Source: Chinchilla lanigera
Lineage: Eukaryota > Chordata > Mammalia > Rodentia > Chinchillidae
Assembly: GCF_000276665.1 (NCBI RefSeq)
Contig: NW_004955518.1
Location: 1,720,929 to 1,784,928 of the forward strand
Length of the DNA: 64,000 bases
Direction: 5' to 3'
Positions 1 to 11,480 of the stretch are shown piece after piece. Numbering within the stretch: the first letter of the stretch is position 1; every line of letters starts with the position of its first letter. The notes under the pieces are model-generated. The model was given only the letters and a program-made list of their open reading frames with translations. It was not told the DNA's origin and searched no databases. Both the position numbers and the translations under genes were made by a program.

Positions 1-103
1 ATTGTTTGTCTGTTTTTGTTTTTTTTTCTGGTACCGGGAATCGAGCTCAAGATCTTGAGCTTGCCAGGCAGGCGCTGTGCCGCTGAGCTAAATCTCCAGC
101 CCT
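1..103 (-). repeat. ID SINE, cut by window start
   Basis: Reverse-strand copy of the ID family (tRNA-Ala-like pol III SINE). The T-rich start is the A-tail, followed by the ccggtaccggg-like 3' body and ending in ccagccc. It matches the copies at 3384, 4742 and 49684. The tail side is truncated by the window edge, so no target duplication can be read. Confidence 0.9.
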
Positions 104-679
104 ATTATTATGGATTTACTAAAAGAAATCAATATCCTTTTTTCTGTGGACACTTTATAGAATTGAATATAATAATTATTAGACAAATTTGCATGGTGTT
201 GTTTATGTACTAGAAGGAAATATCAGGTTGTTCTGCATAAAAATGAAACAAATTTTGTATGACAAAGTAAAAGACAAATGATAAATTAGAAAAATATTTA
301 CTACTCTGACAAAGACAAAATATTCTGGCAACAAGGCATCTATATTGAGCAATGTGATAGACTAGAATGCTGTGAAATGAACCCTCACATATCCAGTCAA
401 ATAATTTTTGACCGTTTAATGCAAGACAATTTAATAAGGAAAAGACCACCATTTCCACAAATGATATAAGGTAAACTGGATGTCTACATGTAAAAGAATG
501 AAGCTGAATCCAGTACTGAGACCACATACAAAAATGGCCTTCAGATCTGAATGTAAGAAATGACAATAAACGTCTAACATAAAAATATAGATGTAAATGA
601 TTCATGATTTTGGATTTGGCAATGATTTTTTCAATTTGACACCAAAAGCACAGGCAAAGAAAAAAATACATAAATTCCA
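104..679. other. AT-rich stretch, no gene recognised
   Basis: No gene, splice-supported exon or clear repeat family is visible. The long reverse frame here has no recognisable domain and lies in low-complexity AT-rich DNA. Confidence 0.5.
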
Positions 680-1185
680 CTGAAAGTTAAAAATTCTCTG
701 TGTCAAATGACACCATCAGCAATGTGAAAGGAAATGATGAAATGTGAGAAAATATTTGCAAATCATATTCTGATAAGAAGTTAATGTCTAGAATATAGTA
801 AGACGTCTTAGAACTCAACAACAGTAACAAGACAGTCTGATTTTAAAAATAGGCAAAGAACTTAAACAAATCTTTCTTCAAAGAAGATATACAAATGACC
901 CATAAGCATGTGAAAAGCTGTTCAACATCACTTAGGGAGATGCAAATCAAAATTATAGTGAAATACTACTTCACTCAGAAAGATGACTATTATATTGGTA
1001 AGGAGGGAAAGACAATGGAATCCTCGTGTTCTGCTAGGGGGAATGTAAAACGGTGAGGCTGTTGAGGAAACACACTTGATGGTACCTCACAGTATTACAC
1101 AGAATTACCATACACTTCAGCCTGTATATGCTAGAACAGAATTATTACACAATACACTTGTAGATATACAATACTTGTAGTTCTA

Positions 1186-1560
1186 ATCTGTTTTATGCTG
1201 CTCCAATGTAATACCTCAGAGATGGTATTTTATAAAGAAAAAAAATCATTTTTCACAGTTATAGAAGTTGGGAAGTCCAAGATCAAGCTGAGAACTAGTG
1301 AAGGCTTTTGTGCTAAGTCAGTCCTTACATGGCAGGAGGCAGAACAGCAAAAGAGTTGGACTCTGCCTCTGCATGTGGCAGAAGAGCACAAGGTGAGGCT
1401 ACTCCAGCAGGCCCTTTTCATGACAACATTAATCTGCTTATGAGGGCACAGCTTTCATGAGCTAAACACTCTATCAGGTCTCATCTCCCAACACTACTAC
1501 CCTGAGGATTAAGTTTTCAACACACAAATTATGCGGACACAGCAGACGATAGCAGTGTAT
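1186..1560 (-). repeat. MLT1-like MaLR LTR, antisense
   Basis: Antisense hallmarks of mammal-wide MaLR LTRs are visible: gttgggaagtccaagatcaa, tggtgaaggctt, acatggcaggaggcag, and a tail with ttaagttttcaacaca. It sits inside the old L1. Family assignment is from remembered consensus features, not a search. Confidence 0.65.
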
Positions 1561-1825
1561 GTCCCCCCCAAAATAAAAAACAGTGACTAAGATATTTGCA
1601 CACTTGTGCTTTCATAAGGATAGGTAAAATACAGTATATATCTACAATGAAATGCTATTCAGCCTTAAGAAGGAAAGTAACTGGACACATGCACAAATCT
1701 TCAAGACAGGTACTAAGTGAAATCAGCCAGACCTTATATTTATACGTATTTTATATAGTCGCCAAAGTCCTAGAGTCAGAAAATGAAATGCTGACAGGGG
1801 GCTGGAATTAAGAATTCCAGGAATG

Positions 1826-1971
1826 TACAATAAGCATTGTTAATTCCCTACCACTCTGTTTGTAACTCTGTAATGCCTGTACTGATCCTTTGCTATTTTG
1901 TAAAATGTTGTCTGTCTGTTAGTATTTTCCTCCTTTTATTTCTAAAATAAAAAAAAAATAAAAATAAAAAA
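1826..1971 (+). mobile_element. Very short 5'-truncated L1 insertion
   Basis: Only 146 bp of L1 3' UTR plus an A-rich tail, flanked by a perfect 16-bp target-site duplication (aagaattccaggaatg at 1810-1825 and 1972-1987). Its body (ttaattccctaccactctg) matches the ends of the L1 copies at 57518 and 50744. Confidence 0.9.
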
Positions 1972-2289
1972 AAGAATTCCAGGAATGAAGGAATTATTGG
2001 TTAAAGACACAGAGTTTCAGTTTGAGAAAAAAAAAGTTCTAGATATGAATTATATTTATGGTGATAATAGCATATTTATGTGAATGTACTTAATGCTACT
2101 TAATTATATACTTGTTAACATAACAAATATTGTGTTATCTATACTTTGTCACAAAAAATATTATTGCTTATATATAAAATATCTCTAAAAATTAAAAAAA
2201 TCAATTCAATATTTTCAATGTATTGATTCAGTTGTTAATGTGAGCAAACAAAAATAATCAAAAAGAAAAAAATTCTTATAGGCTTTAAA

Positions 2290-2720
2290 CATATGAAAGA
2301 TGCTCAATTTTATAGAAAATGAATATTAGAAGGCACTTATATACAAGTTCTCTTGTATATCAGGTGGACAAAATTCTAAACTTAATGATGTACTCTAATA
2401 TAAAGACATTGGAGAAGCCATCACATAAATTATTGGTAAGAATATCAAAATGGTATACTACTATGGAGAGGAATTTGGGACATCTAGCTTGCCTTTTCAA
2501 CCAGCAATTCCACTTGTAGGAACTTTTTACAAAGATGTACGGCTCAAATAGAAAATGACATTTGCAAGAAGTGGGTATATGTTACAATATTATTTGTAAA
2601 ATTAAAAATTAGAAACAACCCAAATATCCATAAAGAATTCAATAAAACACTGAAACCCATTAGAATGGAAAAATATGGAGATATTAAAAAAATAAATTAG
2701 GAATACTTCTATGTACTGCT
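2290..2720 (+). repeat. Old L1 ORF2 C-terminal fragment
   Basis: Degenerate sense-strand L1 ORF2 C-terminus: translation contains pieces like HKLLVRISKWYTTMERNLG and the DNA has ccagcaattccactt and acaacccaaatatcca. It is older than the element that follows. Confidence 0.65.
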
Positions 2721-3383
2721 AGAGGAATATCTCCATGAAATATTAAGCCAAAATCAAAACAAACAAGATTTGAAAAAGAGCAGAAATCAAACTGAAACCA
2801 AGAAACAGTACAATAAATAAATCAAAGAGTCAGTTCTTTGAAAAACTAAACAAAATAGACAAACTGTTAGTCAATATAACAAAAAAGAGAAAAAACCAAA
2901 AGCAATGCAATTCAAATGAAAAAGTTGAAATTACAAGACTGCCAAAATAAAAAGATTATTAACAACTACTTCACAAACCTATATGTCAATAAATTGGAGA
3001 ATTGAGAAGAAATAGATTCCCAGATACATATGAACTACCAAAACTCAATCCAGATTTAAAAACCATGAATAATCCAATAGACAATGAAATTGAAGCAATA
3101 ATAAAATCCTACCAACTAAGAAAAATCTACGTCTTCATGGGTTCACCGCTGAATGCTACAAAAACTTCAGGGAAGTTCTAGCACCAATACTCCTCAAGCT
3201 TTTTAATGAAATCAAGAAGGAGAGAATACTCCCAAAGTCATTCCTGGAAGCTGCCATCAGGCTGACTCCAAATCCAGACAAGGATCTAACCCAGAAGGGC
3301 ACTATAGACCAATCTCTTTAATGAACAGAAATCCTCAAGATACTGGAAACCAAATGCAATAAAACATCGAAAAGGTCGTACAA

Positions 3384-3485
3384 GGGGCTGGGGATTTAGC
3401 TCAGCGGCAAAGCGCCTGCCTGGCAAGTGCAAGGTCGTGAGTTCAGTTCCCGGTACCGGAGAAAAAAAAAAAAAAAAAAAAAAAA
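3384..3485 (+). repeat. ID SINE with 14-bp TSD
   Basis: Intact-looking ID body starting ggggctggggatttagc with A-tail, flanked by gaaaaggtcgtaca (3369-3382 and 3486-3499). It is inserted in the L1 ORF2 remnant. Internal pol III A-box-like (tttagctcagcgg) and B-box-like (gttcagttcc) stretches are present. Confidence 0.95.
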
Positions 3486-4741
3486 GAAAAGGTCGTACAT
3501 TATAACCAAGTAAACTTCATCCCAGGGATGCAAGGAGGATTCAATATATACAAATCAATTAGTATAACACACCAGATAAAAGGAAGCAAAGAGAAAACTC
3601 ACATGTTCATCTCCATAGATGTAGAAAAAGCCTTTGACAAAATCCAGCATCCTTTCATGTTAAAAATATTGAAGAAAATACATGTCAATCAATTAAAAAA
3701 AATTATGACAAACCCACTGCCAGCCACATATTAAATGGTGAAAAACTGACAGATTTCTCTCTATACTCCAGAACAAGAGAAGAATGTTCACTATCACCAC
3801 TCCTGATCAACATAGTACTCAAAACATTCACAAGAGCAATTAGGGAAGAAAAAGAAATAAAAGGGATATGTGTAGGAAAAAATATATCAAATTATTATTA
3901 TTTACAGATGACATGACACTTTATACAGAAGACCCAAAAAAACCCAAAATTTTTTAGAGTTAATAACCAAATTCAGTAATGTAGCAGGATACAAAATTTT
4001 GCATAAATGCAAAAATAGCTTTCTTGTACATGAATGATGAATCCACTGAGAAACAAATTAGGAAAAAATACAATTCACAAATGCACCAAGAAAAAATATA
4101 TACTTAGGAATTAACCTAACCAAACAAGTGAAAGACCTCTACAATGAAAACTACAGAATTCTGAAAAGGTAAATCTAAAAGGACATCATAAAGTGGAAAG
4201 CTATCCCCTGTTTTTGGATAGGCAGAACAATATAGTCAAAATGGCCATACTTCCAAAATTTACATACAGATTTACTGCAATCAAGTCCAACAGCATTCTT
4301 TTCAGAACAGGAAAAACAATCCTAAAAATCATATGTTACCAGAATAGACCTAGAACAGCACAAGCAATCCTGGGTAACAAGAGCAAAGTGGGAGGCATCA
4401 CAATCCCATAATTGAAGTTATATTATAATGCTACACTGATTAAAAAATCAGCATGGTACCAGCAGAAAACAGACATGAGGGTAAATGGAACAGAGTAAAG
4501 GATTCAGAAACAACCTGAAGCACATTCAACTATTTGATCTTTGACAGAGGCCAAAACATACACTGGAGGAAAGATAGCCTCATTAATAAATGAAGTTAAG
4601 AAAACTGGCTGTCCACACGCAGAAGATTGAATCTAGAACCATATCTTTCATCATGTACTCGACTAAAATAAAAATGGATCAAAGGCTTAAATACTAGAAC
4701 AGACATACTTACTCTGCTGGAAGACAAAATAATGAAAACTC

Positions 4742-4845
4742 GGGGCTGGGGATTTAGCTCAGCGGCAAAAGCGCCTGCCTGGCAAGCGCAAGGTCGTGAG
4801 TTCGGTTCCCGGTACCGGAGAAAAAAACCAAAAAAAAAAAAAAAA
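4742..4845 (+). repeat. ID SINE with 8-bp TSD
   Basis: ID body with A-rich tail, flanked by gaaaactc at 4734-4741 and 4846-4853. Second insertion in the same L1. Confidence 0.93.
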
Positions 4846-5689
4846 GAAAACTCTTGAATCATATCAAATTAAAAAGCTTCTGCACAGCAAAAGAAATGGC
4901 AAGCAGAGTGAAAATACAACCTACAAAATGGAAAAAAATGCTAGCTATTTCTCATATAAGGACCAATATCTAGAATATATAGGTTACTCAAAAAATTGTA
5001 TCTCCCCAAATAAAAGAACAAATCAAAAATGAGCAAGTAAAATGAATAGACACACTTCACAGAAGTACAAATGCCCAATCAATACATCACAAAATTTTCA
5101 ATATTACTTACCTTTAAAGAAATACAAATTAAAACAATGCTGAGATTCCATCTTGCCCCAGAAACAAGGGCCATCACCAAGAGACCAAATAACAAATGCT
5201 GGTGAGGCTGTGTGGAAAAAGGAATCCTACATTGTTGATGGGAATGTAAACTAGTACAACTATGAAATTCAGTTTGAAGACTTCTCCAAAAGCTGAAACT
5301 AGAAATTTCATTTGGCCTAGCCACTCGCCTTCTAGGTATCCTGCCCCAAGGGTTAAAGTCATCATGTTATAGTGATATATGCATACTCATATTTATAGCA
5401 ACACAATTCATAATAACTAAACCTTAGAAATTAACTATCTGTCCATCAATGGATGAATGGATAAAAACGTGGTTTTACACACAGTTTATCTGTCATAAAG
5501 GAAGATAAATTTAAGTTATTTGTAGGAAAATGGATGCACAGTGAGACAATAATGTTTAGTGAAATAAATCAGAAAAACAATTGTTAATATCACATGATTC
5601 CTCTTAAAGGAGAAACCCAAATATATAAAGAGCTAAATATATAATTGGAAGTAGTGAGATAGATCTTTATCACAGGAGAAGGGAATCAA

Positions 5690-5965
5690 GAGATGCAGAG
5701 AGGTGGAAGGGAGGGGAGGAAAAGTGGATGAAAAAGGGAATTAAATGTGTTAGGTACATGTACCAACTTCACCAAGCAATGCAAACATTATATACTGCAA
5801 AAATGTACAAAAATGAAGGGAATCTGAGATAAGTGGAGGGGGAGAGAGAAAAGGGAAAGGGGATAAATAAAAGAATCAGGATGTATTACACACATGTACC
5901 AACTCCACACAAGGAATGTAAGCATTATGTCCTCCAAACATGTACTGATAAAGAAAATGATCTGA
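5690..5965 (+). repeat. Duplicated L1 3' UTR unit
   Basis: Two successive units, each a G-rich purine tract followed by acatgtaccaactyca and gcattat...tgca-type sequence: about 5690-5815 and 5820-5965. The L1 3' terminus therefore appears tandemly duplicated. Confidence 0.65.
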
Positions 5966-6544
5966 AAAAATAAAAATAAATAAGAGGTCTATGGAAAAGT
6001 TGCAGGGTTCAGATATAAGGCAGAGAACATACACAGTAAGTCTAGAACAACTTCCCAACTCCTGAAAGCAAGTAAGCTATGAAAAAGTTAGGATTATATC
6101 AAAAGGCATAGAAACTAACTTGAAGAAATCCCTGCTTGCCGAAGATGGTGCTATGTAAACATGAGTCATCACCATCATAATCATTGTCCTCATCGTCATC
6201 CTGTCATTGTTTAAAACATCAAATATGTAAAAAATGTAAGAGTTTATTATAATGGTTTAACAAGGAAATCTGGCTTGTTGCTTTTGGATATTGCTGGAAT
6301 ATGGGATAATTATTCTGAAAATTGAAAATTAAAGTGAGAGAATAAATCATTAATCCTGTCTCTCCCATATGAACAATTCCTGGTTAACCAAAATGTTGAT
6401 GAAGCAAAATTCCTAATGTAAGAATCACAGCAAATAGATCAGTTAGTTTCTTATTTCTAAAAGGGTCATTTGTGATCTCTTTCATACTGTTACTGGTTCA
6501 TAGTAAAGGCTCAGTATGAGTTAAAATGAATTGTCCGTTTGATT
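5966..6544. other. No feature recognised
   Basis: Unassigned intergenic DNA. A short tcatcaccatcataatcatt-type low-complexity patch lies near 6168. No exon or repeat is named with confidence. Confidence 0.5.
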
Positions 6545-6750
6545 GTCTTTAGGACTACGCAGGGGATTGATAGAGCACAATTCTGGATTTGTAGGAGCGG
6601 GTCAGATAGGTTTGACCTTACGTATTCTATCTGATCTCTGGTCTTCTCTTTGTTTCTGTTCCCTTGCTATGTTTCCTAGCTGCCATGAGGTGAGCAGCCT
6701 TGCTTGCATTAGTATGTCCTTCTGCCATAATGTCTGTCTTAGAGCTAGCC
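6545..6750 (+). repeat. MaLR LTR, left part (split by ERV)
   Basis: Rodent MaLR LTR features: gctgccatgaggtgagcagc, then ccttctgccataatgtctg, ending at ctagcc. The missing right part is at 9938-10050. The start is approximate. Confidence 0.7.
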
Positions 6751-6890
6751 TGTGGGGGAACAGATAGTAAGAACAGAAGCCTCATTGGCCTCCTCTGTGT
6801 GCACTGAGGAGAAAAGTGGTGTGCAAGTGTGCTGATATGTTGCAGGTTCTAGGGAATAGTTAATACAACTGAAATCCTATTACTTATCCA
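6751..6890 (+). repeat. 5' LTR remnant of the class II ERV
   Basis: Aligns with the start of the 3' LTR at 9592 for roughly 130-140 bases, then similarity stops. The junction near 6890 marks an internal deletion running from the LTR into gag. Confidence 0.75.
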
Positions 6891-7300
6891 CCCATAATCT
6901 CAGAGTTAACCTTTCTGGACCATGCAGCGGCCAGCTTATCATGACAAAACAAGCCTAGGTAACTACTCCTAAGGGCTGTATTTCTAGTTAGTCCTTTTTA
7001 CACATTCTTCAAGGCTTCTGTGAGCCTCATGCCAAGTTCTTATCAAGGTAGTGGTAAGCTGTGTGACAGCAGATACTGCATTCCCAAGCAACATTGTGTT
7101 GCAGTTGGCTTTTGAGAATGCTAATAAGGACAGTAAACAGGTGCTAGGGGGCATGTGAACAACTAAAAATCTTCAAAACTATTTTAAAGGTTTGCCAAGA
7201 TGTGGGTACCAAAGGTTATAAGTCCTCTATGTTTGCCCAAGCCATATCTGGTTTCATTAATAAAATTAGGCTTCATCAAAAAATACAATGTTTTCCCAAG

Positions 7301-7672
7301 CGCATGGGGAGCCTCAGGCGGGGAGCGCCAGTCTTTGGACTGGCGGCTCACTCCCGGCCTTGTAGGCCCCTGGAAGGAGGGCTTCCGGTGCACAGGGAGC
7401 CACGGGCAGGGAGCACCGGTCTTCCGGCTGGCTAGCTTCCTGACTCGTAGGCCCCCAGAGGGAGGGCCCCCAGCGCACGGGGAGCCTCGGGAGGGGAGCG
7501 CTGGTCTTCGAACTGGCGGCTCACTCCCAGCCTCGTAGGCCCCCAGAAGGAGGGCTTCTGGTGGACAGAGAACCATGGGCGGGGAGCGCTGGTCTTCCGG
7601 CTGGCTAGCTTCCTGCTTTGTAGGCCCCCGGAGGGAGGGCCCCCAGCACATGGGGAGCCATGCGGCGGCCAG
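7301..7672 (+). repeat. GC-rich VNTR, 173-bp higher-order repeat
   Basis: Alternating monomers A (87 bp) and B (86 bp): A1 7301-7387, B1 7388-7473, A2 7474-7560, B2 7561-7646, partial A3 7647-7672. A carries ctggcggctcactccc and B carries ccggctggctagcttcctg; both share gtaggccccc and ggagggc. A1/A2 and B1/B2 are more alike than A/B, giving an exact 173-bp period. It is rich in CpG within AT-rich surroundings. Confidence 0.92.
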
Positions 7673-8229
7673 CTCTGTTGCGTGCCGGCCCTTAGGCCAG
7701 CCGCCGCCACTCAATTGAGATCTATCATGACACAGAGAAACAGTGACACAATTGGCCCACCATGCACCGACTGCAGTTGCCCACCCATGGATGTGTGTGA
7801 ATCATTCAAACTTTGAACAAACCCTGGGAATACATGCCATACAATAGGCCACTCTTGCTCCTGCCATTGAGAACCAGAAAGGTCCAGAGCCAGCGGAGGA
7901 GCAGCTGCTGAACAAGGACTCAGAGAACATCAGAATGCAGACTAAGCCCACAGAGCCAGAGGTCCAGTGGACTGGGGTCACGAGAGCTGCTCGGAAGCTG
8001 TAAACCAGGAGGACCTTGCACAATACCTGCAGAGACTCCCTGGAAGCCATTCTTCCCCTGACAATACAGGCTGTGGTGGAGCTCCAGAGAAGTCTGCAGC
8101 AGGATTCCTGCTGCCTGTGCTGACAGTTGGGGAGAGGACACTAACTGGTTGTGGGGTCCCAATGCGATGGGAGGCTGGAGAGAAAACGCTACAAAAAATG
8201 GCTTTCGCCCCAGATGATTCACTTGATTT

Positions 8230-8729
8230 TTGACAATCCTTAGGCTGTAACTACTTGTTAGATCCTTCTTGTGTATCTCTGTCTTCCTGAGAATCCACTT
8301 TGAAGATACCACCATGTATTACAGCAGTCATTGATATTCTCCTACTAATCTATCCATAACTCTGTAATGTTTGTGTTGTTCCTATCCTATTTCATAAATG
8401 GATCCATGTTTATTATTGTGTGTTTCCTACAACAACCATTGAGAATTATTGAATGATTGTTCAGTAGGTCACTCATGTATAGTTCTATTTATATTCTTTA
8501 GAAGCCACTTTGAAGATACCTATGTATAGTACAACAACTATTGATAATCTCCTACCTCTTTTGTCTGTAACTCACTATCATTTGTCTATTTGTTTTCCTG
8601 AGAACTATCTTATAGATAACAATATGTAAAACAATAACCATTGATAATTTCCTACCACTTGGTCTGTAATTTGGTAAGCCCCTCCTATTATTATGTTACC
8701 CTTCTTTTACTCTTTAAAATAAAAATTAA
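8230..8729 (+). repeat. Triplicated L1 3' UTR unit plus A-tail
   Basis: Three related units, about 8230-8410, 8455-8590 and 8591-8700. Each has a gaagata(cc)-like core, an acaacaaccattgataa-like core, then cctaccactt and tctgtaact. The same unit occurs once at 57518-57733 and at 50744. The end is ctttaaaataaaaatt followed by an A-run. Confidence 0.8.
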
Positions 8730-9591
8730 AAAAAATACAATGCTTTAATTGTGGCAAAACAGGGCATATCTGTAAACTGTGTACTTAACCTCTGGCACGA
8801 AAGGGTACAATTGTTCCTTTCCTGAAAGAAAAGTGCCAAGCACGTGTCTGAGATGTCAAAAAAGGAAAACACTGGGGTAATCAATGTCATTTTAAATATT
8901 TTCAAAATGTCACTCCACTGTTGCGAAACAGGATGTGAGCATGACCCCAGGTCCAACAAATAATAAAGGCATTTGCAATATGGGATGATAGCCCAACCCT
9001 TGGTGGCAGGATGGTTGAATTCCTTGTCACCAGCACCCCAGGATTCATAGGATTAGACCTTCTCACTGCTGAATAGGTGATTTGATTGGTGAAGATAAAC
9101 CTGTTAGATCCCCACAGGAATCTGGAGACCTCTTCCCTTAGACACTAAGAAAAAGTAGTTTAAAACTACAGGATATTGAAGGACTCCCTGGGATTATTAA
9201 TTCAGACTATTTGGGGGAACATATTATAAGGTCTATCAAAGGCCCTTTAAATAGACCCTCTGGAGGGTATATCTGACTGCCAATCACAGCTATGCCTCTC
9301 TTCAGCTAGAATAAGTTACGGTGATATTTGCCCATTAGCCCTTCATGGCAGTTGGGACTATTTCTCCATAGGAGGAAAAGTTAAGTTAGTCATAGTATGG
9401 GCAGTCAGATAAGGTTAGGCAATTGAAAAGAGCCAGTACCCATACATTACAACTGTGAGTGGAGGTACAGTCATTAAAGGCTAGACCTCACGACAAAAGA
9501 TAGAATAACTACATCTACATATTTATCCTATGGATGAACAGCAGTGATTGATAGTCAATTGCTGGTATTATAAAACAAAAAGGGGGAGAGA

Positions 9592-9937
9592 TGGGAGACC
9601 AGATAATAAGAATTGAAGCCTAATTGGCCTCCTCTATGAGCACTAAGAAGAAAGGTGGTGTGCGAGCATGCTGACACATTGAAGGTTTGGGGGGAAAATT
9701 AATACAGCTGAAATCCTGTTGTTTACCTGGACATATACCATAGATGGTGGGAGTATCTTTTAATGCTCTAATTGCTTCTTCCTGTGAATCAAGGCAGGGT
9801 GAGCCAGTCACTCAAAGCTCTGTGTTTAAGGGAGAAAAGAGAGCCCCTGTCCCCCACATTTTAACCTAATCCTGTATTTGTTTTCCATCCTAGCTCATCC
9901 CGTAGGCATGTTCAGAGCTTAGAGGCTGGCTCTTACA
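9592..9937 (+). repeat. 3' LTR of the class II ERV (346 bp)
   Basis: Begins tgggagacc directly after the purine tract ending at 9591 and ends ttaca at 9937, next to the target-site copy ctagca. The start aligns with 6751-6890. Confidence 0.7.
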
Positions 9938-10050
9938 CTAGCAACCATGGACTGCGCTCTCTGAAACCATGAGCCAAATAACCCTCTCCTTTAAACTGCA
10001 GGTGTCAGGTACTTTATCCAGCAATGGGAAAGCTGACTGATATGCTCAGT
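9938..10050 (+). repeat. MaLR LTR, right part
   Basis: Continues the LTR broken at 6750: ctctgaaaccatgagcc, aataaccctctcc, gtcaggtactttatcc and aaagctgactgat, the usual 3' end of rodent MaLR LTRs. Confidence 0.75.
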
Positions 10051-11480
10051 AAATGTTAGCTCGTATAATTTCTTTTCTTGAAAAACTATGCTCTTGTTTT
10101 AAGATGTAGGAAGAGCACACATGATATTGAGAATATTTTTGAAATTTATGTTTCTTTTTAGGACAATATTTAATTTCAATTTACAGTGCTTACTTATCCT
10201 AAACCAAATTTTATTATCAAATATATACCATTTGCTATTCCATAAGATCCAAAACAAGCTAGTAAGAAAAATGCATGAAGTGACAATAAATAATAGTCCC
10301 TTGTTCCAATAAATATATTAATCCTTTTTTTGACACATAATCTTTCATGTAAGGGGGAATGAATTCAATGTGAATGAACAATATAACATAACTATCATAA
10401 AAAGCCTTTGTAAATTTAAGCTGCATTAAGAGAAAACTGAGTCCTATATAAAAAACAAAATGAACCTCTTTTATAAGCAGCTAATCAGACTATATCTTAA
10501 GTATCATTCTTTAAATGCTTCTCCTTTCATAGGATAAGATCAAAGCAGCATATATGCAAAGATGTGTGACTAGCATGATAAAAGTACTTGAACTTATGCC
10601 ACATAAATTATAATAGAATAACTGGGAACATTTAGCCTGTAGAAAATGGTGTTTGGTCTGGACATGGCCTAAATACTCTCAGCTCTTTCAAAGACAATTC
10701 ATAGTCTATGGCCATACCAACCTGAATGTACCCAGTCTCATCAAAGACAACTCATAGTCACTTTTTAGAAACATAATCAGAATATATTATACATAGTGTT
10801 TTGTAATCTACTTCTCTTTTAAGTCATTCATTGACTTCATAGTCCTGGTAATATGCATGTTTTTCATGTATAATAATACTTGGTCTTTATATGTTTTTTC
10901 ATGTATAATAATACTTTAATTTTTTTATTTGTGCCACTCTGAGGCCAACCATATTGAATAGTGCTATATTTTTTACTCAAAGAAAAACTATAATTTAGGG
11001 AACTTATGATGTATGGATTAGCAATTATATAGTAATATCACATAATACACATTTTCTTTTTGTATATAAGATATTAAACCATATTATTAATTTATTGGTT
11101 TTCATTGCTTTTTCTACATTGCTATATATATTATTTCTCAAATATCCTCGTTTAAAGGAAACATAATTGCACTAAAGTGCATCTGAAAATTAAATCACTT
11201 GGGAAACATCCTAATGAAAGCTCAAAACTCCCTTTGTACAAAAAAATTAGCAGTCTCTAAGGCCTAATAAGCATGGTTAATGATACCTCTGATGCCGAAA
11301 CTCAGAGAAGTACTGAAAACCCTTGTGCCATCAACTAATGGAATATCGTAATTTTAGGAAAAAAAGTAAAAATACTGGAAAATAGTATAAATACAGGTTA
11401 TCTTCAGTAGTGTAAGGTATAGTAAACACAGAAAGTCGATTTCCTGAAAATGATTTTGCTGTAAGGATAATCAGACAATA
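10051..11480. other. AT-rich intergenic DNA, no gene
   Basis: No exon or repeat assigned. A small tandem repeat (ttttcatgtataataatact twice, near 10860 and 10889) is present. Confidence 0.5.

Larger units (their letters stand above)
680..2170 (+). repeat. Old L1 (L1M-type) 3' half, interrupted
   Basis: Degenerate ORF2 C-terminal sequence (680-1185) resumes at about 1570 with the conserved segment near the ORF2 end. It continues at 1988-2170 into an old L1 3' UTR (gagtttcagtttg, then aatgtacttaatgc). It is split by an MLT1-like LTR and by a short young L1 insertion. Boundaries are approximate. Confidence 0.7.
2725..5965 (+). mobile_element. L1 element with dead ORF2, split by two IDs
   Basis: Sense-strand L1 from the endonuclease/RT linker through reverse transcriptase, C-terminal domain and 3' UTR. 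Recognisable pieces include the RT region near 3528-3734 (frame with [16 protein letters not shown]) and the C-terminal part at 4193-4411. The frame has many stops and shifts, so it is a pseudogene. ID SINEs sit at 3384 and 4742. The 5' end is truncated near 2725. The 3' UTR ends in an A-rich tail near 5965 and appears duplicated. Confidence 0.85.
7291..8729 (+). mobile_element. SVA-like composite retroposon with VNTR and L1 3' end
   Basis: A 1439-bp insertion bounded by a perfect 13-bp TSD, aaaaaatacaatg (7278-7290 and 8730-8742), interrupting the ERV nucleocapsid frame, which resumes directly after it. In order it has a GC-rich VNTR (7301-7672), an unassigned middle (7673 to about 8229), three tandem copies of an L1 3' UTR unit, and an A-rich tail (8715-8729). 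The TSD and A-tail indicate L1-machinery mobilisation. It could be an SVA-like composite or an internally deleted L1 with GC-rich 5' monomers. I recognise no protein in it. Confidence 0.75.
6960..9480 (+). pseudogene. ERV gag (capsid-nucleocapsid) and protease/dUTPase remnant
   Basis: Capsid C-terminal coding sequence is readable in shifting frames from about 6960 to 7290. It resumes at 8743 with a nucleocapsid zinc knuckle of CX2CX4HX4C form. A second knuckle (about 8838-8885) is broken by a frameshift between its second Cys and its His. Further on (about 9040-9080) is a dUTPase-like glycine/leucine motif typical of class II pro regions, with many stops. The reading is non-functional. The 1.45-kb retroposon splits it within the nucleocapsid. 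Confidence 0.7.
6751..9937 (+). mobile_element. Defective class II endogenous retrovirus
   Basis: Old betaretrovirus-like provirus. The LTR starts (6751 and 9592) share about 130 aligned bases, for example cattggcctcctct versus aattggcctcctct. A polypurine tract precedes the 3' LTR (9577-9591), and the 3' LTR ends in ttaca. Flanks ctagcc (6745-6750) and ctagca (9938-9943) form a 6-bp TSD with one mismatch, as expected for class II. The 5' LTR is cut off near 6890, and most of gag, all of pol and env are missing. A composite retroposon interrupts it at 7291-8729. Confidence 0.8.

Noticed and set aside
3384..3460. tRNA-Ala-like sequence
   Set aside because: ID SINE with A-tail and TSD, not a tRNA gene; the same holds for the other ID copies.
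6921..7676. catgc(a/g)gcggccagct seen in both the ERV and the VNTR end
   Set aside because: A 16-base match with one difference is too short to claim common origin.
7184..7714. 176-residue reverse frame and overlapping forward frames in GC-rich DNA
   Set aside because: They follow from the stop-poor VNTR; repeated Pro/Ser/Gly-rich units, open in several frames, no domain.
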